Below are positions 9,606 to 20,400 of a stretch of 64,000 bases of DNA, in pieces. Position 1 is the stretch's first letter. Every line of letters begins with the position of its first letter. The stretch comes from Ephemerocybe angulata (taxonomy: Eukaryota; Basidiomycota; Agaricomycetes; Agaricales; Psathyrellaceae): assembly GCA_013368325.1 (NCBI GenBank), contig JAACJK010000179.1, positions 1 to 64,000 on the forward strand. Direction: 5' to 3'. The position numbers and the translations under genes were made by a program. A model generated the notes under the pieces. The model was given only the letters and a program-made list of their open reading frames with translations. It searched no databases and was not told the origin of the DNA.

Positions 9606-12600
9606 GTGGAATTTTCGGAAACTGGATTACCTACTATTGTTGCGACCGCACGAGCGGGATCGGGAAGTGAGTTCTCACAGCAAGAGCTGCGAGAACTTTT
9701 TCTCACTCAAGCATTGAGTGAAGATGGCGTTGATACGAAGGATCGCGAGACCTTTACGCAGTATCTTCAATCAAAAGAGAATGAGACAGACCCGCGTGGG
9801 AAACCTAAGATCAAGGGTGTGAGCACGGGCAAGAAATACAAGCCCGTAGATAAGAAAGTTCGCCCTGTATATACGACGAGCCCGGAAGAATTTCGCATAG
9901 TGCGAGATATCAAGGGTGATCCATTGCAGGACTTACAACCACTGAATCCTAACCCACCTGAGTATGAACCAGTGGGAAGGTACACGCAAGAAAGGAAGGA
10001 ATGGTTCGACAAGGCTCACCCAGAATTTTGGTGGCCTGAAGAACGAAAACTCATGCACCATTTTATGTCGGTGCAGGAGGAAGCCTTCGCTTGGGAGGAA
10101 AGCGAGAGAGGCCGGTTCAAACCTGAATATTTTGAACCCGTAAAGATCGCGACTATTCCTCATACACCGTGGGTGGAGAGGCAAGGCCCTATCGCACCCT
10201 ACCTGTTCGATCAACTATGCGAGATGATGCGTAGTAAAATTCAGGCAGGTGTGTGGGAGCCTTCTAACTCTTCCTATCGCAGCAGATGGTTTTGCGTCTT
10301 AAAGAAAGACGGCAAAAGTCTGCGAATCGTTCATAGCCTCGAACCACTTAATGCGGTAACGATTGCTCACTCAGGACTTCCCCCAAACGTCGAAGAATTG
10401 GCATCCCATTTTGCTGGCCTATCGTGCGGCACAACAATGGACCTTTACGTGGGGTACGACGAGAGACTCCTCGACGAAAGATCTCGAGATCTCACCACTT
10501 TCCAGACCCCCTTCGGGGCCATGCGACTCGTCACCTTGCCCATGGGATGGACGAACTCCGTCCCGATTTTCCATGACGACGTGACGACCATCTTACAACC
10601 CGAGATACCGACGTACACAGAGCCTTTTATCGACGATGTTCACATCAAAGGCCCGAAGACACGATACATTCTACCAGACGGGACCTACGAGACGATCCCA
10701 GAAAATCCAGGGATCAGGAGGTTCGTCTGGGAACATGTCAACGATGTCCACAGAATAACCGAACGCATGAAGTATTGCGGCGGGACATTCTCGGGTAAAA
10801 AGACTCACCTGTGTCAGTCCGAGTTCACGGTTGTGGGACACCAAGTCTCGTATGAAGGTCGTAAGCCTTCCGAGGACCGTGTAGGTGTCATTACACGATG
10901 GGGACCCTGCCAGGATGTGTCAGATGTACGGACATTCCTGGGAACAGTTGGAACCTTCAGAATCTTTATCAAAGATTATGCGGCCCGCGCAGAGCCAATT
11001 CAAAAGCTGACTCGTAAGAATGAGCCTTTTGTATGGGGGGAAGCGCAAGAAGCTGCTATGGAGGACCTTAAGAAAGCTGTAAGGGAAGCCCCATTGTTAA
11101 AACCCCTCGATGTACGAAGTGGAAAGACGCTTAGACTGTCCGTCGATACGTCGTACATCGCAGTAGGTTGGTACCTTAGCCAACAGGACACGGACGACCC
11201 AAAACGATGGAATTATATTCGCTTTGGGTCTACACTCCTCAACGACACCGAGGCCAACTACTCGCAACCGAAGCGAGAGCTGTACGGCCTCATGCGAGCA
11301 CTAAAAGAAAATGAATATAATCTTATTATGGCCCGACCGCTCGAGATTGAAACTGACGCCAAGTATATCCAGGGTATGTTGAAAAACCCTGGAGGCGGTC
11401 CGAACGCAACGATAAATCGTTGGATCGAACAGATACGAAAGTTCTCGTTCAAATTAACTCACGTCTCGGGTAAGACCTTCGCGTTAGCAGATGGACTATC
11501 CCGAAGAAAAGGACAACCGGGAGATCCCCCTCGAAAGGAATTTCCCGAGTGCCAGGACGTGGACGAGGACTCTACGATTAGCTACGCTAAGAAATACGAA
11601 TGGGACGAAGATCCCCTCGAATTTGACGAGTTCAAATTCGAGATAGACAGCCGCGGCGGCTACATGATCGAAATAGGCGCCGAGGCGCTTACGCCGCAAG
11701 AAAGCGAGACTGCGCTAGAACAGTTCTCGATGGAGGCACAGGACCGATGGCTCTGCTCCAAGGCAGAACATCGACGATTTATTGAGCAGTGGACACTGCA
11801 AACCCCAGTGGAAATGACCCCGTTGGAGGTGCAGCCTCTAAGTCAATATACTATGGACACTGTGGAGGAATCACTCACCGGGGAATACCCCACGAATACT
11901 CGCACTCCTCAAGCTCAGCGAATGGACGAATGGATGCCCCACATCCATGAATGGCTTCGGAATCCGTTGAAGCGACCCGAGATTCCAACAGCCGAATGGG
12001 CAAACTTCGAGCGCCTCGCAAATAAGTGTTTCGTCGCGGACGACGGACGTTTATTTCGTCGAGAGGACGGGGAGGGGCACCACAGACTGTACGTGGGCCC
12101 CACAGAGCGAATGAGAATACTGAGGCAGTCGCACGACGCGAACGGCCACCGAGGCTCGTACGCAACCAAGTCGTTCATTACAAAGCGATTTTGGTGGCCC
12201 GAGTTGGCAGCAGATGTCGAATGGTATGTGAAGACATGCCATTTGTGTCAGCAGAGGCAGAAAATGCTAGTCAAGATTCCACCCACCGTAACGGAGACGC
12301 CATCCATCTTCCAGGTTGTACATGTCGATACGCTTCACATGACGCCTAAAAGTAACGGATGTGGTTATATAGTACATGGGAGATGCGCGCTTACCTCGTG
12401 GATGGAGGGGAAGCCTCTCAAAACTGAGAGTGCGGCCTCCATCGGCGCTTGGCTATTTTCGGATATTATCTGCAGATGGGGGTGCCTTAGAAAAATTGTC
12501 ACAGACAATGGCTCACCTATAGTAGCTGCAGTAAAGTGGATAGAAGCCAAGTATGGTATAAAAGGAATTACAATTTCCGGATACAACTCTAAGGCGAACG

Positions 12601-13382
12601 GACGCATCGAGCGCCCGCACTGGGATGTCAGACAGAGTTTGTACAAGGCAACGGGTGGTGATGTCGGAAAATGGTACTGGTTCTTCGACCACGTAATGTG
12701 GGCTGACAGAATCACAGTACGGAAGCGCCTAGGATGCTCACCATTTTTCTTGCTCACAGGAGCCGAGCCTGTGTCCCCTCTGGACATCCAGGAAGCCACT
12801 TGGCTCGTTGAACCGCCGACCGGGTTAATTTCTACTGAAGAATTGATTGCGCAGCGAGCGCGAGCACTAGCGAAACACCAGACCTACATTGAGACGGTCA
12901 TGGCTAAGGTCGACGCCGAGAAACGACGCCGAGTGCTTCAGTATGAGCAGGACCATCACGCTACAATCAAGCGATGGAATTTCCAACGAGGAGACTTGGT
13001 ACTCATGTGGAATACCGCAATAGAGTCCAGTTTAAACAAGAAGATGAGGCCCAGGTATCTGGGACCTCTAGTCGTCGTCTCCCGAAACCGAGGAGGCGCA
13101 TACATCCTCGCTGAACTGAACGGAGCAGTATACTCCAGTAAGATAGCCGCGTACAGGGTTATACCATATTACCCGCGGAAATCTATCAACTTAGACGACG
13201 TACCAGGATTCGGGTTCGACATCGAACCAGAGGTACTCAAAGAACTGGAGAATTCCGACGATAATGGGGTGCAAAACTTCGTGGACTTCAATTTCGAGAA
13301 AATGCCTCGTCTGAGACTGAATACAGATGAAGATAGCGAAGATGAAGAACTCCCGATGAGCGAGGAGTCAGACCACGAATAA
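9606..13382 (+). CDS. pol: Intact Pol polyprotein: reverse transcriptase, RNase H, integrase
   Basis: This 1258-codon uninterrupted frame starts at a GTG, but the frame is open further upstream through the protease stop, so it is probably made as a frameshift fusion. RT lies at about residues 180-420 with FIDD at about 341 in place of the commoner YxDD. The RNase H type D-T-S-Y segment is near 512 and TDAKYIQG near 580. The integrase zinc site H-x3-H...C-x2-C is at about 842-880. The DDE residues are D in HVDTLHM (about 906), D in IVTDNGS (about 966) and E in NGRIERPH (about 1000). A C-terminal RYLGPLVV module and acidic tail follow. All catalytic motifs are present. Confidence 0.92.
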   Translation: MEFSETGLPTIVATARAGSGSEFSQQELRELFLTQALSEDGVDTKDRETFTQYLQSKENETDPRGKPKIKGVSTGKKYKPVDKKVRPVYTTSPEEFRIVRDIKGDPLQDLQPLNPNPPEYEPVGRYTQERKEWFDKAHPEFWWPEERKLMHHFMSVQEEAFAWEESERGRFKPEYFEPVKIATIPHTPWVERQGPIAPYLFDQLCEMMRSKIQAGVWEPSNSSYRSRWFCVLKKDGKSLRIVHSLEPLNAVTIAHSGLPPNVEELASHFAGLSCGTTMDLYVGYDERLLDERSRDLTTFQTPFGAMRLVTLPMGWTNSVPIFHDDVTTILQPEIPTYTEPFIDDVHIKGPKTRYILPDGTYETIPENPGIRRFVWEHVNDVHRITERMKYCGGTFSGKKTHLCQSEFTVVGHQVSYEGRKPSEDRVGVITRWGPCQDVSDVRTFLGTVGTFRIFIKDYAARAEPIQKLTRKNEPFVWGEAQEAAMEDLKKAVREAPLLKPLDVRSGKTLRLSVDTSYIAVGWYLSQQDTDDPKRWNYIRFGSTLLNDTEANYSQPKRELYGLMRALKENEYNLIMARPLEIETDAKYIQGMLKNPGGGPNATINRWIEQIRKFSFKLTHVSGKTFALADGLSRRKGQPGDPPRKEFPECQDVDEDSTISYAKKYEWDEDPLEFDEFKFEIDSRGGYMIEIGAEALTPQESETALEQFSMEAQDRWLCSKAEHRRFIEQWTLQTPVEMTPLEVQPLSQYTMDTVEESLTGEYPTNTRTPQAQRMDEWMPHIHEWLRNPLKRPEIPTAEWANFERLANKCFVADDGRLFRREDGEGHHRLYVGPTERMRILRQSHDANGHRGSYATKSFITKRFWWPELAADVEWYVKTCHLCQQRQKMLVKIPPTVTETPSIFQVVHVDTLHMTPKSNGCGYIVHGRCALTSWMEGKPLKTESAASIGAWLFSDIICRWGCLRKIVTDNGSPIVAAVKWIEAKYGIKGITISGYNSKANGRIERPHWDVRQSLYKATGGDVGKWYWFFDHVMWADRITVRKRLGCSPFFLLTGAEPVSPLDIQEATWLVEPPTGLISTEELIAQRARALAKHQTYIETVMAKVDAEKRRRVLQYEQDHHATIKRWNFQRGDLVLMWNTAIESSLNKKMRPRYLGPLVVVSRNRGGAYILAELNGAVYSSKIAAYRVIPYYPRKSINLDDVPGFGFDIEPEVLKELENSDDNGVQNFVDFNFEKMPRLRLNTDEDSEDEELPMSEESDHE

Positions 13383-13439
13383 AAATCCCCCTTCCTCTAC
13401 CCCCTCCAACTACACCATCCCATCACCTTCGATCCCACC

Positions 13440-14216
13440 TTACGAGCTGTGGTGACCCTTAGGGACGTCAGAGACGTCGCCCTCGTCGCAGCTAACCTCC
13501 TCTTCCCCCTCAGACTTCGACTTCGAGTTGCGGCGTTCGTTAGCAGCAACCTCGTCGTCCCAGTTGCCGACCGGCTCGTCGTCGAGCATGTCGACGTCCT
13601 CATCGGACTCTGGAGTCGCCTCGCGTTCCTTCCCCTTGTCAACAGAGGAAGAAGTGGCCTCGGGCTCCTCTGGAGTCTCAGCCAGCTTCGCAGCGGCAGC
13701 GGAAGCGCGAGTGGTGCGAACGGACTTTGGAGCCGGACCCGTAGTCATGCGCGCACCTCGAGAAGGACTCTTGGAGGAAGAAGCTGTCTTGCGCTCGGGT
13801 TCGGCGGGTTCGTCCTTGGCCTTGGAAGAAGAGGGAGTCTTGCTGAATCGGGGGAGAACGCTGGGACGATCAACCATGAGAGCGCGAAGTTCGGCGACAC
13901 GAGCATCGTAGTCGTCGATGAGGTTATCGAAGACCCCGGTCATGGCATTGATCTGAGCCGTGAAACCGTCCTTCTGGATCTTCAGAGCCAGGGCGGCGTG
14001 ATAGGCGACGGCCTCAGGACTCGAGCCCTTGCCGGAGGTCGAGATGTACTCGCGAGCACGACGGAAGAGCTCGTCCTCGGACATTCGCGCAGACGCAGCG
14101 CGCCAGTCTGCAGAGAATCGATGGGTGAGTAAAGACGAAACCACAGAAGTGGAATCTGTACTCGCCTCCATCGGAACCAGAGAGAACCCGGCCTTTGTTG
14201 GGCGAATGACCTTCAT
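13440..14216 (-). CDS. Antisense ORF next to Gypsy copy 2 pol, unknown
   Basis: This 258-codon open frame starts with ATG (MKVIRPTKAGFSLVPMEAST). It has a helical central part (MSEDELFRRAREY, about 45-120) and a low-complexity C-terminal half with Ser/Pro/Glu, basic patches and an acidic DEDVDMLDDEP stretch, like a disordered nuclear protein. It ends 58 bp beyond the pol stop, tail to tail. It could be the last exon of the gene at 14850-14300 or a separate ORF. No domain recognised. A retroelement-borne antisense ORF at this position is known from some plant Gypsy elements; homology to those is not implied. Confidence 0.5.
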   Translation of the reverse strand: MKVIRPTKAGFSLVPMEASTDSTSVVSSLLTHRFSADWRAASARMSEDELFRRAREYISTSGKGSSPEAVAYHAALALKIQKDGFTAQINAMTGVFDNLIDDYDARVAELRALMVDRPSVLPRFSKTPSSSKAKDEPAEPERKTASSSKSPSRGARMTTGPAPKSVRTTRASAAAAKLAETPEEPEATSSSVDKGKEREATPESDEDVDMLDDEPVGNWDDEVAANERRNSKSKSEGEEEVSCDEGDVSDVPKGHHSS

Positions 14217-14299
14217 CCTGAGACTAGTGAAAGTCAGATGAAAGGAGGTACAGGAAAAACGAAGGGAGCACGTACGGAGCGCTTCGTACCGCGAGTAGA

Positions 14300-14850
14300 C
14301 GAAGGCGCCTTTGCCAAAGGAGCATCGTCGTCGTCGTCAGCGCCAGGATCGGCGTACGAGCCCTCGCCGTGCTTCTTCTACACAGAAAGACCCATGAGAG
14401 CCAACGCGAGGACGAGGTAATAAAAAGACTTACCTTAAGCTCGAGAGCGCGTTTGGCGAGACCGCGCACGCGATCCACGAGGTCCTGAGGAACGAACTTC
14501 TCAGTACCAGGAGGAGTGCGCTTGTTAACGAGCTTCAAGAAGCCGTAGAGCTTGGTGAGCTTGGGGCCGAGGTGTGGGTACACCAGCCAACGGTCATCTC
14601 CCGCCAAGGCGTCGGCCTTAAAACACAAAGGAAACCTGCGTCAGAATTCGAAGAGAAACGAGTCTGACCTAGTACGCACCATCTGAACGACATCCCGTTG
14701 AAGCTTGGGCATGTCACCGCGCATCTTGGACGTCGGAGTAGACCCGTAGACCTGATCGAACGACTCCTTTGTAGGACCTGCACCAATGTGGTACTTGTCC
14801 TGCAGGATCTTGGAGACGCGTTCAGCAGAGGTAATGGGAGCAAGAGACAT
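14300..14850 (-). CDS. Antisense gene in Gypsy copy 2, N-terminal exons (unknown protein)
   Basis: Minus-strand model: exon 1 14850-14680 (starts MSLAPITSAERVSKILQDKY), exon 2 14616-14434 (ADALAGDDRWLVYPHLGPK and following) and exon 3 from about 14350 (KKHGEGSYADPGADDDDD). The introns have good GT..AG ends (GTGCGT..TTTTAAG and GTAAGT..TGTGTAG), which argues for a real spliced gene. It lies antisense between pol and the 3' LTR. The sequence is mixed helical and charged with no family I recognise. It may continue into the block at 14216-13440, but the simplest splice there does not keep frame, so the join is unresolved. Confidence 0.5.
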
Positions 14851-15451
14851 CTTTATGCGAGAGCGAAGAAACGGAAAACGAGAAGAACGAGCGAAGTCGA
14901 TGGAGACGGACACTCGCAACCAACCCATCTTTATAGGTCGCTTGAAAGCCTATGACCGCAAGATCGGATTCACCCAGAAGTTTCTTATTTACCCCCAGCT
15001 ACCGATCACACAACGAAACGAGGCAGGAAGGGTCTTCCCCTCGACGTGAAAGGGAGGAGGTAAATTCGACAAAAACCATTCATAACTGCATTGGCGTCAG
15101 ACGCCCGAACGTGGCTGGAACGAGACACGAGGCCGCTTATGCAGCCGATATGAAATCAACTCCGATGTCAGAATCGACAGAAGAAGTTGTGAGAAGCCGG
15201 GGTACCAGACGAGCCTTCTCGGCAAGAAAATGGGCCTTTAATTGTGAAAAAGGGGGACTTACGAAAACAAGCGCGCACGAAAATCCACGAAGTCTGATTA
15301 GCGCTGATACTCCCGTGATATGGGAATGCTCCACAGTAAAGGGATAAGAGCGTGTCGTAAGTCAGAGAGTGACGATATAAGAAGCGGTGCTACTCACCTG
15401 AAGAAGGATTAAAACCAAGCAGAGACTGAGGACAGTCTCAATCTGTTGCTT
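14851..15451. other. Non-coding part of Gypsy copy 2 between antisense gene and polypurine tract
   Basis: No coding frame is supported. A second purine-rich run (GAAAGGGAGGAGG) lies at about 15048-15060 but is not followed by a TG LTR start. The antisense gene's promoter should be here. Confidence 0.5.
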
Positions 15452-15460
15452 GGGGGGAGA
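15452..15460 (+). promoter_or_regulatory. Polypurine tract of Gypsy copy 2
   Basis: GGGGGGAGA stands immediately before TGATACGACC, the proposed LTR start. A purine run abutting the 3' LTR is the plus-strand DNA primer of LTR elements. Confidence 0.7.
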
Positions 15461-16585
15461 TGATACGACCGTGTTCGAAAACGGGCGTTTTCGCACAGAA
15501 ACGTGCATTTCCGGTGCGAGAGGCACCCATACCAAGTCCGGGGTCTCCTCAGGAACGGAGAACTAGTCATATAGAAGGAGGCGTACCTTTTCCGAGCCGT
15601 AAGACGTACGACGGTCGACGAATAGTAAGAGCAGCGAGCGCGCGGCGACTTAAGCGCCCGCGCAAGCGCCTGACCTTCGTAAACAAATCCGTTGTCATTA
15701 ACGGACCTCTAAGACCTACCTACGCTGGTCTACACCATCTTATGGCCTACCTACTGACTACTCCTATCCTAAGAGGCGGTGGTCGACCGATAAGCGCCCA
15801 TAGCGTTCAGGCGCCCCCTCCTCTCTCGCCGAAGGTGCCGATCCCTGATCTATCCTTCGAAAACTCTGGAACCGTCGTTAGGAATACGAAATGTGCATCA
15901 CGACGACACATTTCCGAAGAGGATAACGCCCGGTCCAAAGATACCAGCTGACTCGAGCACGTACCTGTAAGATGGTCTACTGCCGAGACCTTGACTGGTG
16001 GTAGCCACTCGCCGGAGGGATGTGCAACCCTCTTCGTCATCCCTTGCTGCTGCCGAGAGGCTTCTGGGATCGATTCTGCACCTGCCGAGCAAAGTCAAGG
16101 CGTGCGCGTACAACTCGCCGAGACAGAACAATAGCTGCGGGGTCAATAAAGAACGCGTACCTCGAGGTTATGACATCACCTCCTGGGTGCCTGACCGAAA
16201 GCATCTGCACGCGAGGCATTGCCGTGCATGCTCTAGCCTACGCGTCTACGCGGCAGTGACGCCGTGCTCGACATGAGGCCCGGATGCGAGCATCCTGTGC
16301 CAGCACCAAGTCCGTTCCCTACCCTTGTATATATCTTTGTACCTAGAATAGAGAAATCAGCATTGTGTACCCCGAATCTACGACTCACTGTTGCGGTTTT
16401 CCAACCCCTCTGACCCTCGTCTGACCTCTGCTCTCGCGAACCTCGTCGCGATCGAGCTGCCTCTGTCCCCTCGCACCTTATCCCCGGTGCTCCGTCCCTC
16501 GTCCGATCCGTCCGATCTACTTCGATCAGGGTTCTTCAAACCCCTCTTCCGTGTACCTAACGTCTATCGAAAGGCGTTAGTATCA
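15461..16585 (+). repeat. 3' LTR of Gypsy copy 2 (1125 bp)
   Basis: It begins TGATAC and ends GTATCA, a perfect 6-bp terminal inverted repeat of the TG..CA type, and starts right after a polypurine tract. A TATATAT box at 16328-16334 sits where a U3 promoter is expected, leaving about 250 bp for R and U5. No second LTR copy is in the window, so the call rests on end structure alone. Confidence 0.65.
16328..16334 (+). promoter_or_regulatory. TATA box in the LTR
   Basis: TATATAT within CTTGTATATATCTTTG, about 250 bp from the LTR end, is the likely U3 core promoter. Confidence 0.5.
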
Positions 16586-17069
16586 TATTCTGAGCCATCG
16601 CACACTTACCTGAGTGTTGCGGTTGAGTTGTTGTGTGCCCGTCGAGTCCAAGCGGCACCCTTCCCGATTTGGGTGGTTGAGTAAGCCGGCCATCAGCCGC
16701 GGCGCATAGCCACTGAGCGCTTACGGGCGCCTAAGACCCCGTTGACCTCGAAGGTCGATTCCTGACTCGATAAGGCGTCGATTAATTCTGGATAAATTGT
16801 CAATAAATCAGATTTTATTCGTACAATTTGAAGACGGTATTCGCGAAACGTGCAACACGCGATTATCACTATAAAACGACCCTCTTTGTGATTCTAGCTA
16901 AGAGGAACCCTCTAGGTCTTGTAGAAAAGGCTTAGACTTCGGATTATTTGCCCTCGTAGAGTAGGGTTTGGTTTGGGTGTGTTGGTGAGCGATTATCCGC
17001 GCTCACGCACCCGGCGCATCACCGGCGGATCCGCTGACCCCTGCACAGCCTTCCACCGTTCGCGAGGTC
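16586..17069. other. Gap between LTR and Cys-rich ORF
   Basis: Low-complexity AT-rich and GC-rich patches alternate. No gene or clear repeat was seen. Confidence 0.5.
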
Positions 17070-17294
17070 ATGGAAACGATGTCCAGGAAAAGAGTTGCAG
17101 ATACCTATAGTGCCCGAGAGCCTGCAAAGCGTCGCAGGGGGCCTAGAACCTGCGCCAAATGCACCTCAAAGGACTGCAAGGGAAAGAAGACGAGGAGTAT
17201 GTGCGAGAATGACTGTCCCGACTGTGGAAAGCGAGACTGTCAGGGACGAAACTCTCGCAGACCTGGGAAGAAATGCTGGGAGGCATGGGATTGA
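17070..17294 (+). CDS. Small Cys-rich protein with two CxxCx4C repeats, unknown
   Basis: The 74-codon frame has a basic N-terminus (KRVADTY...AKRRRGPR) like a nuclear signal. Two related Cys modules follow, CAKCTSKDCKG and CPDCGKRDCQG, with extra Cys between them and after them. The spacing suggests paired zinc-binding knuckles. It could be a DNA-binding fragment from another transposon or an exon of a larger gene. It lies 125 bp outside the hAT element's left duplication and is therefore not part of it. The Cys pattern makes chance unlikely, but expression is unproven. Confidence 0.4.
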   Translation: METMSRKRVADTYSAREPAKRRRGPRTCAKCTSKDCKGKKTRSMCENDCPDCGKRDCQGRNSRRPGKKCWEAWD

Positions 17295-17419
17295 CGTAGC
17301 AGTACATTCATGTAAGAGATTTATACAATACATGTTTGTTTGCAGCAAAGGGATTATCAAGAGAAACAGGGGATTGATAGGGGTGGCCCCGGGTGATCCC
17401 TTGATGTACTTCATCACCT

Positions 17420-17427
17420 CTCGTCAC
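17420..17427. repeat. hAT target-site duplication, left
   Basis: CTCGTCAC directly before the left terminus TAGTGAATTGCAGG; identical to 21431-21438. Confidence 0.93.
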
Positions 17428-20400
17428 TAGTGAATTGCAGGCTCAGGCTCGGCCCAAAAGCCGCGGCTTAGGCCCGGCTTTGGGCGGCCAAGGCCTGTCA
17501 GAATCGTGGGCCAAGCCTCAAGCCGTCGACCAAAGAGGGCCCGGCTCGGCTCACGGCCTGGGCCGCGGCCCGATTCACCCAAAAAGGAAATGTACGAAAA
17601 ATCGTATTCAACGTCACAATTCACTACAACTACCTCAAATCAATACAAGTAGGCTAATCGTCGATCACCATGCCATCGTCGTCTTCCCTGTCAGAGCCGT
17701 CTGCATCTACATCAACCCATGCTGGGTCATTGTCATCCTCCTCGAGCTCGTTCTCAAACTCCCAGTCCACAGTCGCGTCGTGCTCACGGAATATAAGTCC
17801 AGTATTGAGGACTGACTTCAGAATTTGCAGGGCCTCGACGATGTCGGCCTTGAGGCGGTTGCGACGCTTTGAGATGGTGATGCCGGCTTGGGAAAACGCG
17901 CGCTCGCTGGAAACGGACGAGGCCATGATGGCCAGATAGTCCCGCGCGAGCGAGGCCCACGTCGGGAGGACATGGGAATGAAGCTATGAATGCCACGTCA
18001 GTCTGACTGTTGACAACAATCACGAAAGAATCAAACAAATCACGTACCCCCCACCATGCAACGACACCCTGCTCATGTTCCAACCGATCATCCCCGTCGA
18101 TGTACCGATTGAATTCCCATAGCCATGGCTTGTCGGCGTTGGGTGCTGGCACAAGGGGAGGCGACGGGGTGTTGGGCGTCGAGAACTCGTCATCGTCGGA
18201 CATGTCGATGTCGAGTTGGGAGCGCGCATGAGCCATCGGACGAGGTGCGGGTGACGTGGCGTTCAGGGACTTCCACCTTTCAGTAAACTAACCAGAGTAA
18301 ATGAGTAAGAACATCTACGTAGCCATGGAAATAGAGATCACTTACGATTTTGAGCATGAGGTCGCGAGCGGGGAGTTCAAGATCGTTGGCCCAGGCTTTC
18401 TTGAAATGCAGAGTCTTCAGGTTTGGGTCAAGGACTGAAAGAGCAATTGTGAGCGCAACGTGGGGAGGAGGAAGGAGGGAAGGCACATACTCATACAAAC
18501 AGAGTACGCGTCGACGCTGGAGGCCTTGTTGTAGTATGTCGAGATCTTGTTGAGGCCGGCGTTGACGGCATCGTGATAGCGCTCGTACTTCTGTTTCTTG
18601 GCAATGGCGGACCACGTCTTGTGCAGTTTCTCGAGGGCTGGGAGAGCATGGGAGAGCGCTGGGTCCGTTTCGGTCGAGAACGAATGTTGGGCGTCGTCGG
18701 CGTACTTTCGGAAAGGTGTGAGCGCGAATCCCGTATGACCTAGGGCACGTAACATACCTTTAGAATACGCAGAAACTCCTTCACCTGATCCCACTCTGCC
18801 GGTGTGACGCACAACTCGCGCAACGCGCGCTGCTTCTCCGGTGACGGCTCTTCCATGCTGATTTTGAAGATGAAGTCGGTGAGGTACTGGAAGAGGAAAC
18901 ATACGCACCTCACGAAGATCTAACGCTCGCTTGAGCATTGCGAAGGTCGACGACCATCTCACCTTCATATCGAGGATGAGATTGAGCGGGACCTTCACAC
19001 CCTCCTTCTCCTGTAGCTGTTTGAGAAGCTCGGTGCGCTTGGCGGACGAACGAGCCTTCACGGTGATGATGCGAATGAGCCCGGTTTCATCCCGGTCGTA
19101 CGCAGTCGAGATGTCGGCGAGGTCATCGAGGGCGGTGTCGACATCGGTTGGCGAGCTCTCAGTGTTCAGGTGAGGCGTCTTGGAGTGGGTCGCGATGACC
19201 GCCTGCGTTGCGAGGTTGATGATGTGGGCCAGACAGCTGGGGAGATGTGAGAAAAGAGAGGGAAGATAAAAAGAAACAACATACCGGATGTGTCGCTCCG
19301 AGTGCTTCCACTTGGGGACCTTGGCGTTACGGCGGTGCTTGTTTTGGTTCAGCTTCGTGCCGAACCATTTGAGCATTGTGTTGTTATTACTTGCGTTGTC
19401 GCAAGTAATCCATCCGATCTGTCAGAACAACGATGTATCAGAACAAAGAACAAAAGAATAAACAAATTTGGAACCTACCTTGTGCGTAATGCCGTACCGC
19501 TTGGCAACGTTGTACATGGCCCGGCCTAGACGAGCACCGTCGTGGGCGGTGTTCATCTGGGTGAACCCGACGAGCGCACTTCGCAGGCGCCAGTCAGTTG
19601 GCGTGACCTCCTCGATCCAGTGCGCGGTGACGGCGAGGTACGCGTCGCGGTTTCCAGCTTGCCAGGCGTCACAGGTGAGGGAGATCTCACCACGGACTTT
19701 GTCACTCTATTCAGGGAAAGGGAAGCATGAGTATCTATTGCGTGACCCAGGTAACAAAGGTATTAATAAATACATTAAAGCGCTTGCGTAACTCAGCAAC
19801 GTTCTGCTGGAACCGCCGAATGATGTTCTCGCGAACCGCCCTCCTCTCCGGAATCTTCACCCCGTCGGTTGCGCGCGCTGCGACTTCTATCAGCTCGTGA
19901 AACTTCGGATGCGATAAGGCGTCGATGGGCTAGGAAGGAGTGTTGAATGGTGAGCAAGGCAAACGGCTTCTCGATGAGCATGGTGTCGTACCTGGTTCGT
20001 CATGATTAGCCACTCCTCGGCAGCCTGTTGAAACAAAGCGTCACTGTACTTGACGACATTGGGGGCCGGTTGGATGGGAACGAGGTGGCCGTTGAGCGTT
20101 TGCTGGGCATTGGCCGCTGCGTTCGATGCTGCATCCTTTCGAGCGCGAACGGCCTTGGGGAGCATCGTGGTGAAACCAGTCCGCTCGCACCACTTGTCGT
20201 AGGGACGCTATGGAACGATTAGCTATCATTGAAGAAACGGGGTGAGAAGACGACGTACGACATGGTGGGCCTCGAGATAGCGCCTGAGAGTCGTCACCTC
20301 AGCTGTAAGGTACTTCCTATGAGGGCAGGTTAGTGGGGATAGTGTAGCAGGAGTATGAAAGGACGTACTCCCCAGGGCAGAGCTTGCAGCGGCGGGACTT

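Larger units (their letters stand above)
8641..16585 (+). mobile_element. Ty3/Gypsy LTR retrotransposon, copy 2 (5'-truncated, intact pol and 3' LTR)
   Basis: The plus-strand element carries protease, a full-length RT-RNase H-integrase ORF, a 3' region with an antisense gene, a polypurine tract and a 3' LTR. It has no gag or 5' LTR: its left end stops about where the inverted copy 1 begins, suggesting copy 1 inserted into it or that a rearrangement joined them. Protein similarity to copy 1 is clear but moderate, so the two are distinct members of one lineage rather than products of one recent burst. Confidence 0.8.
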
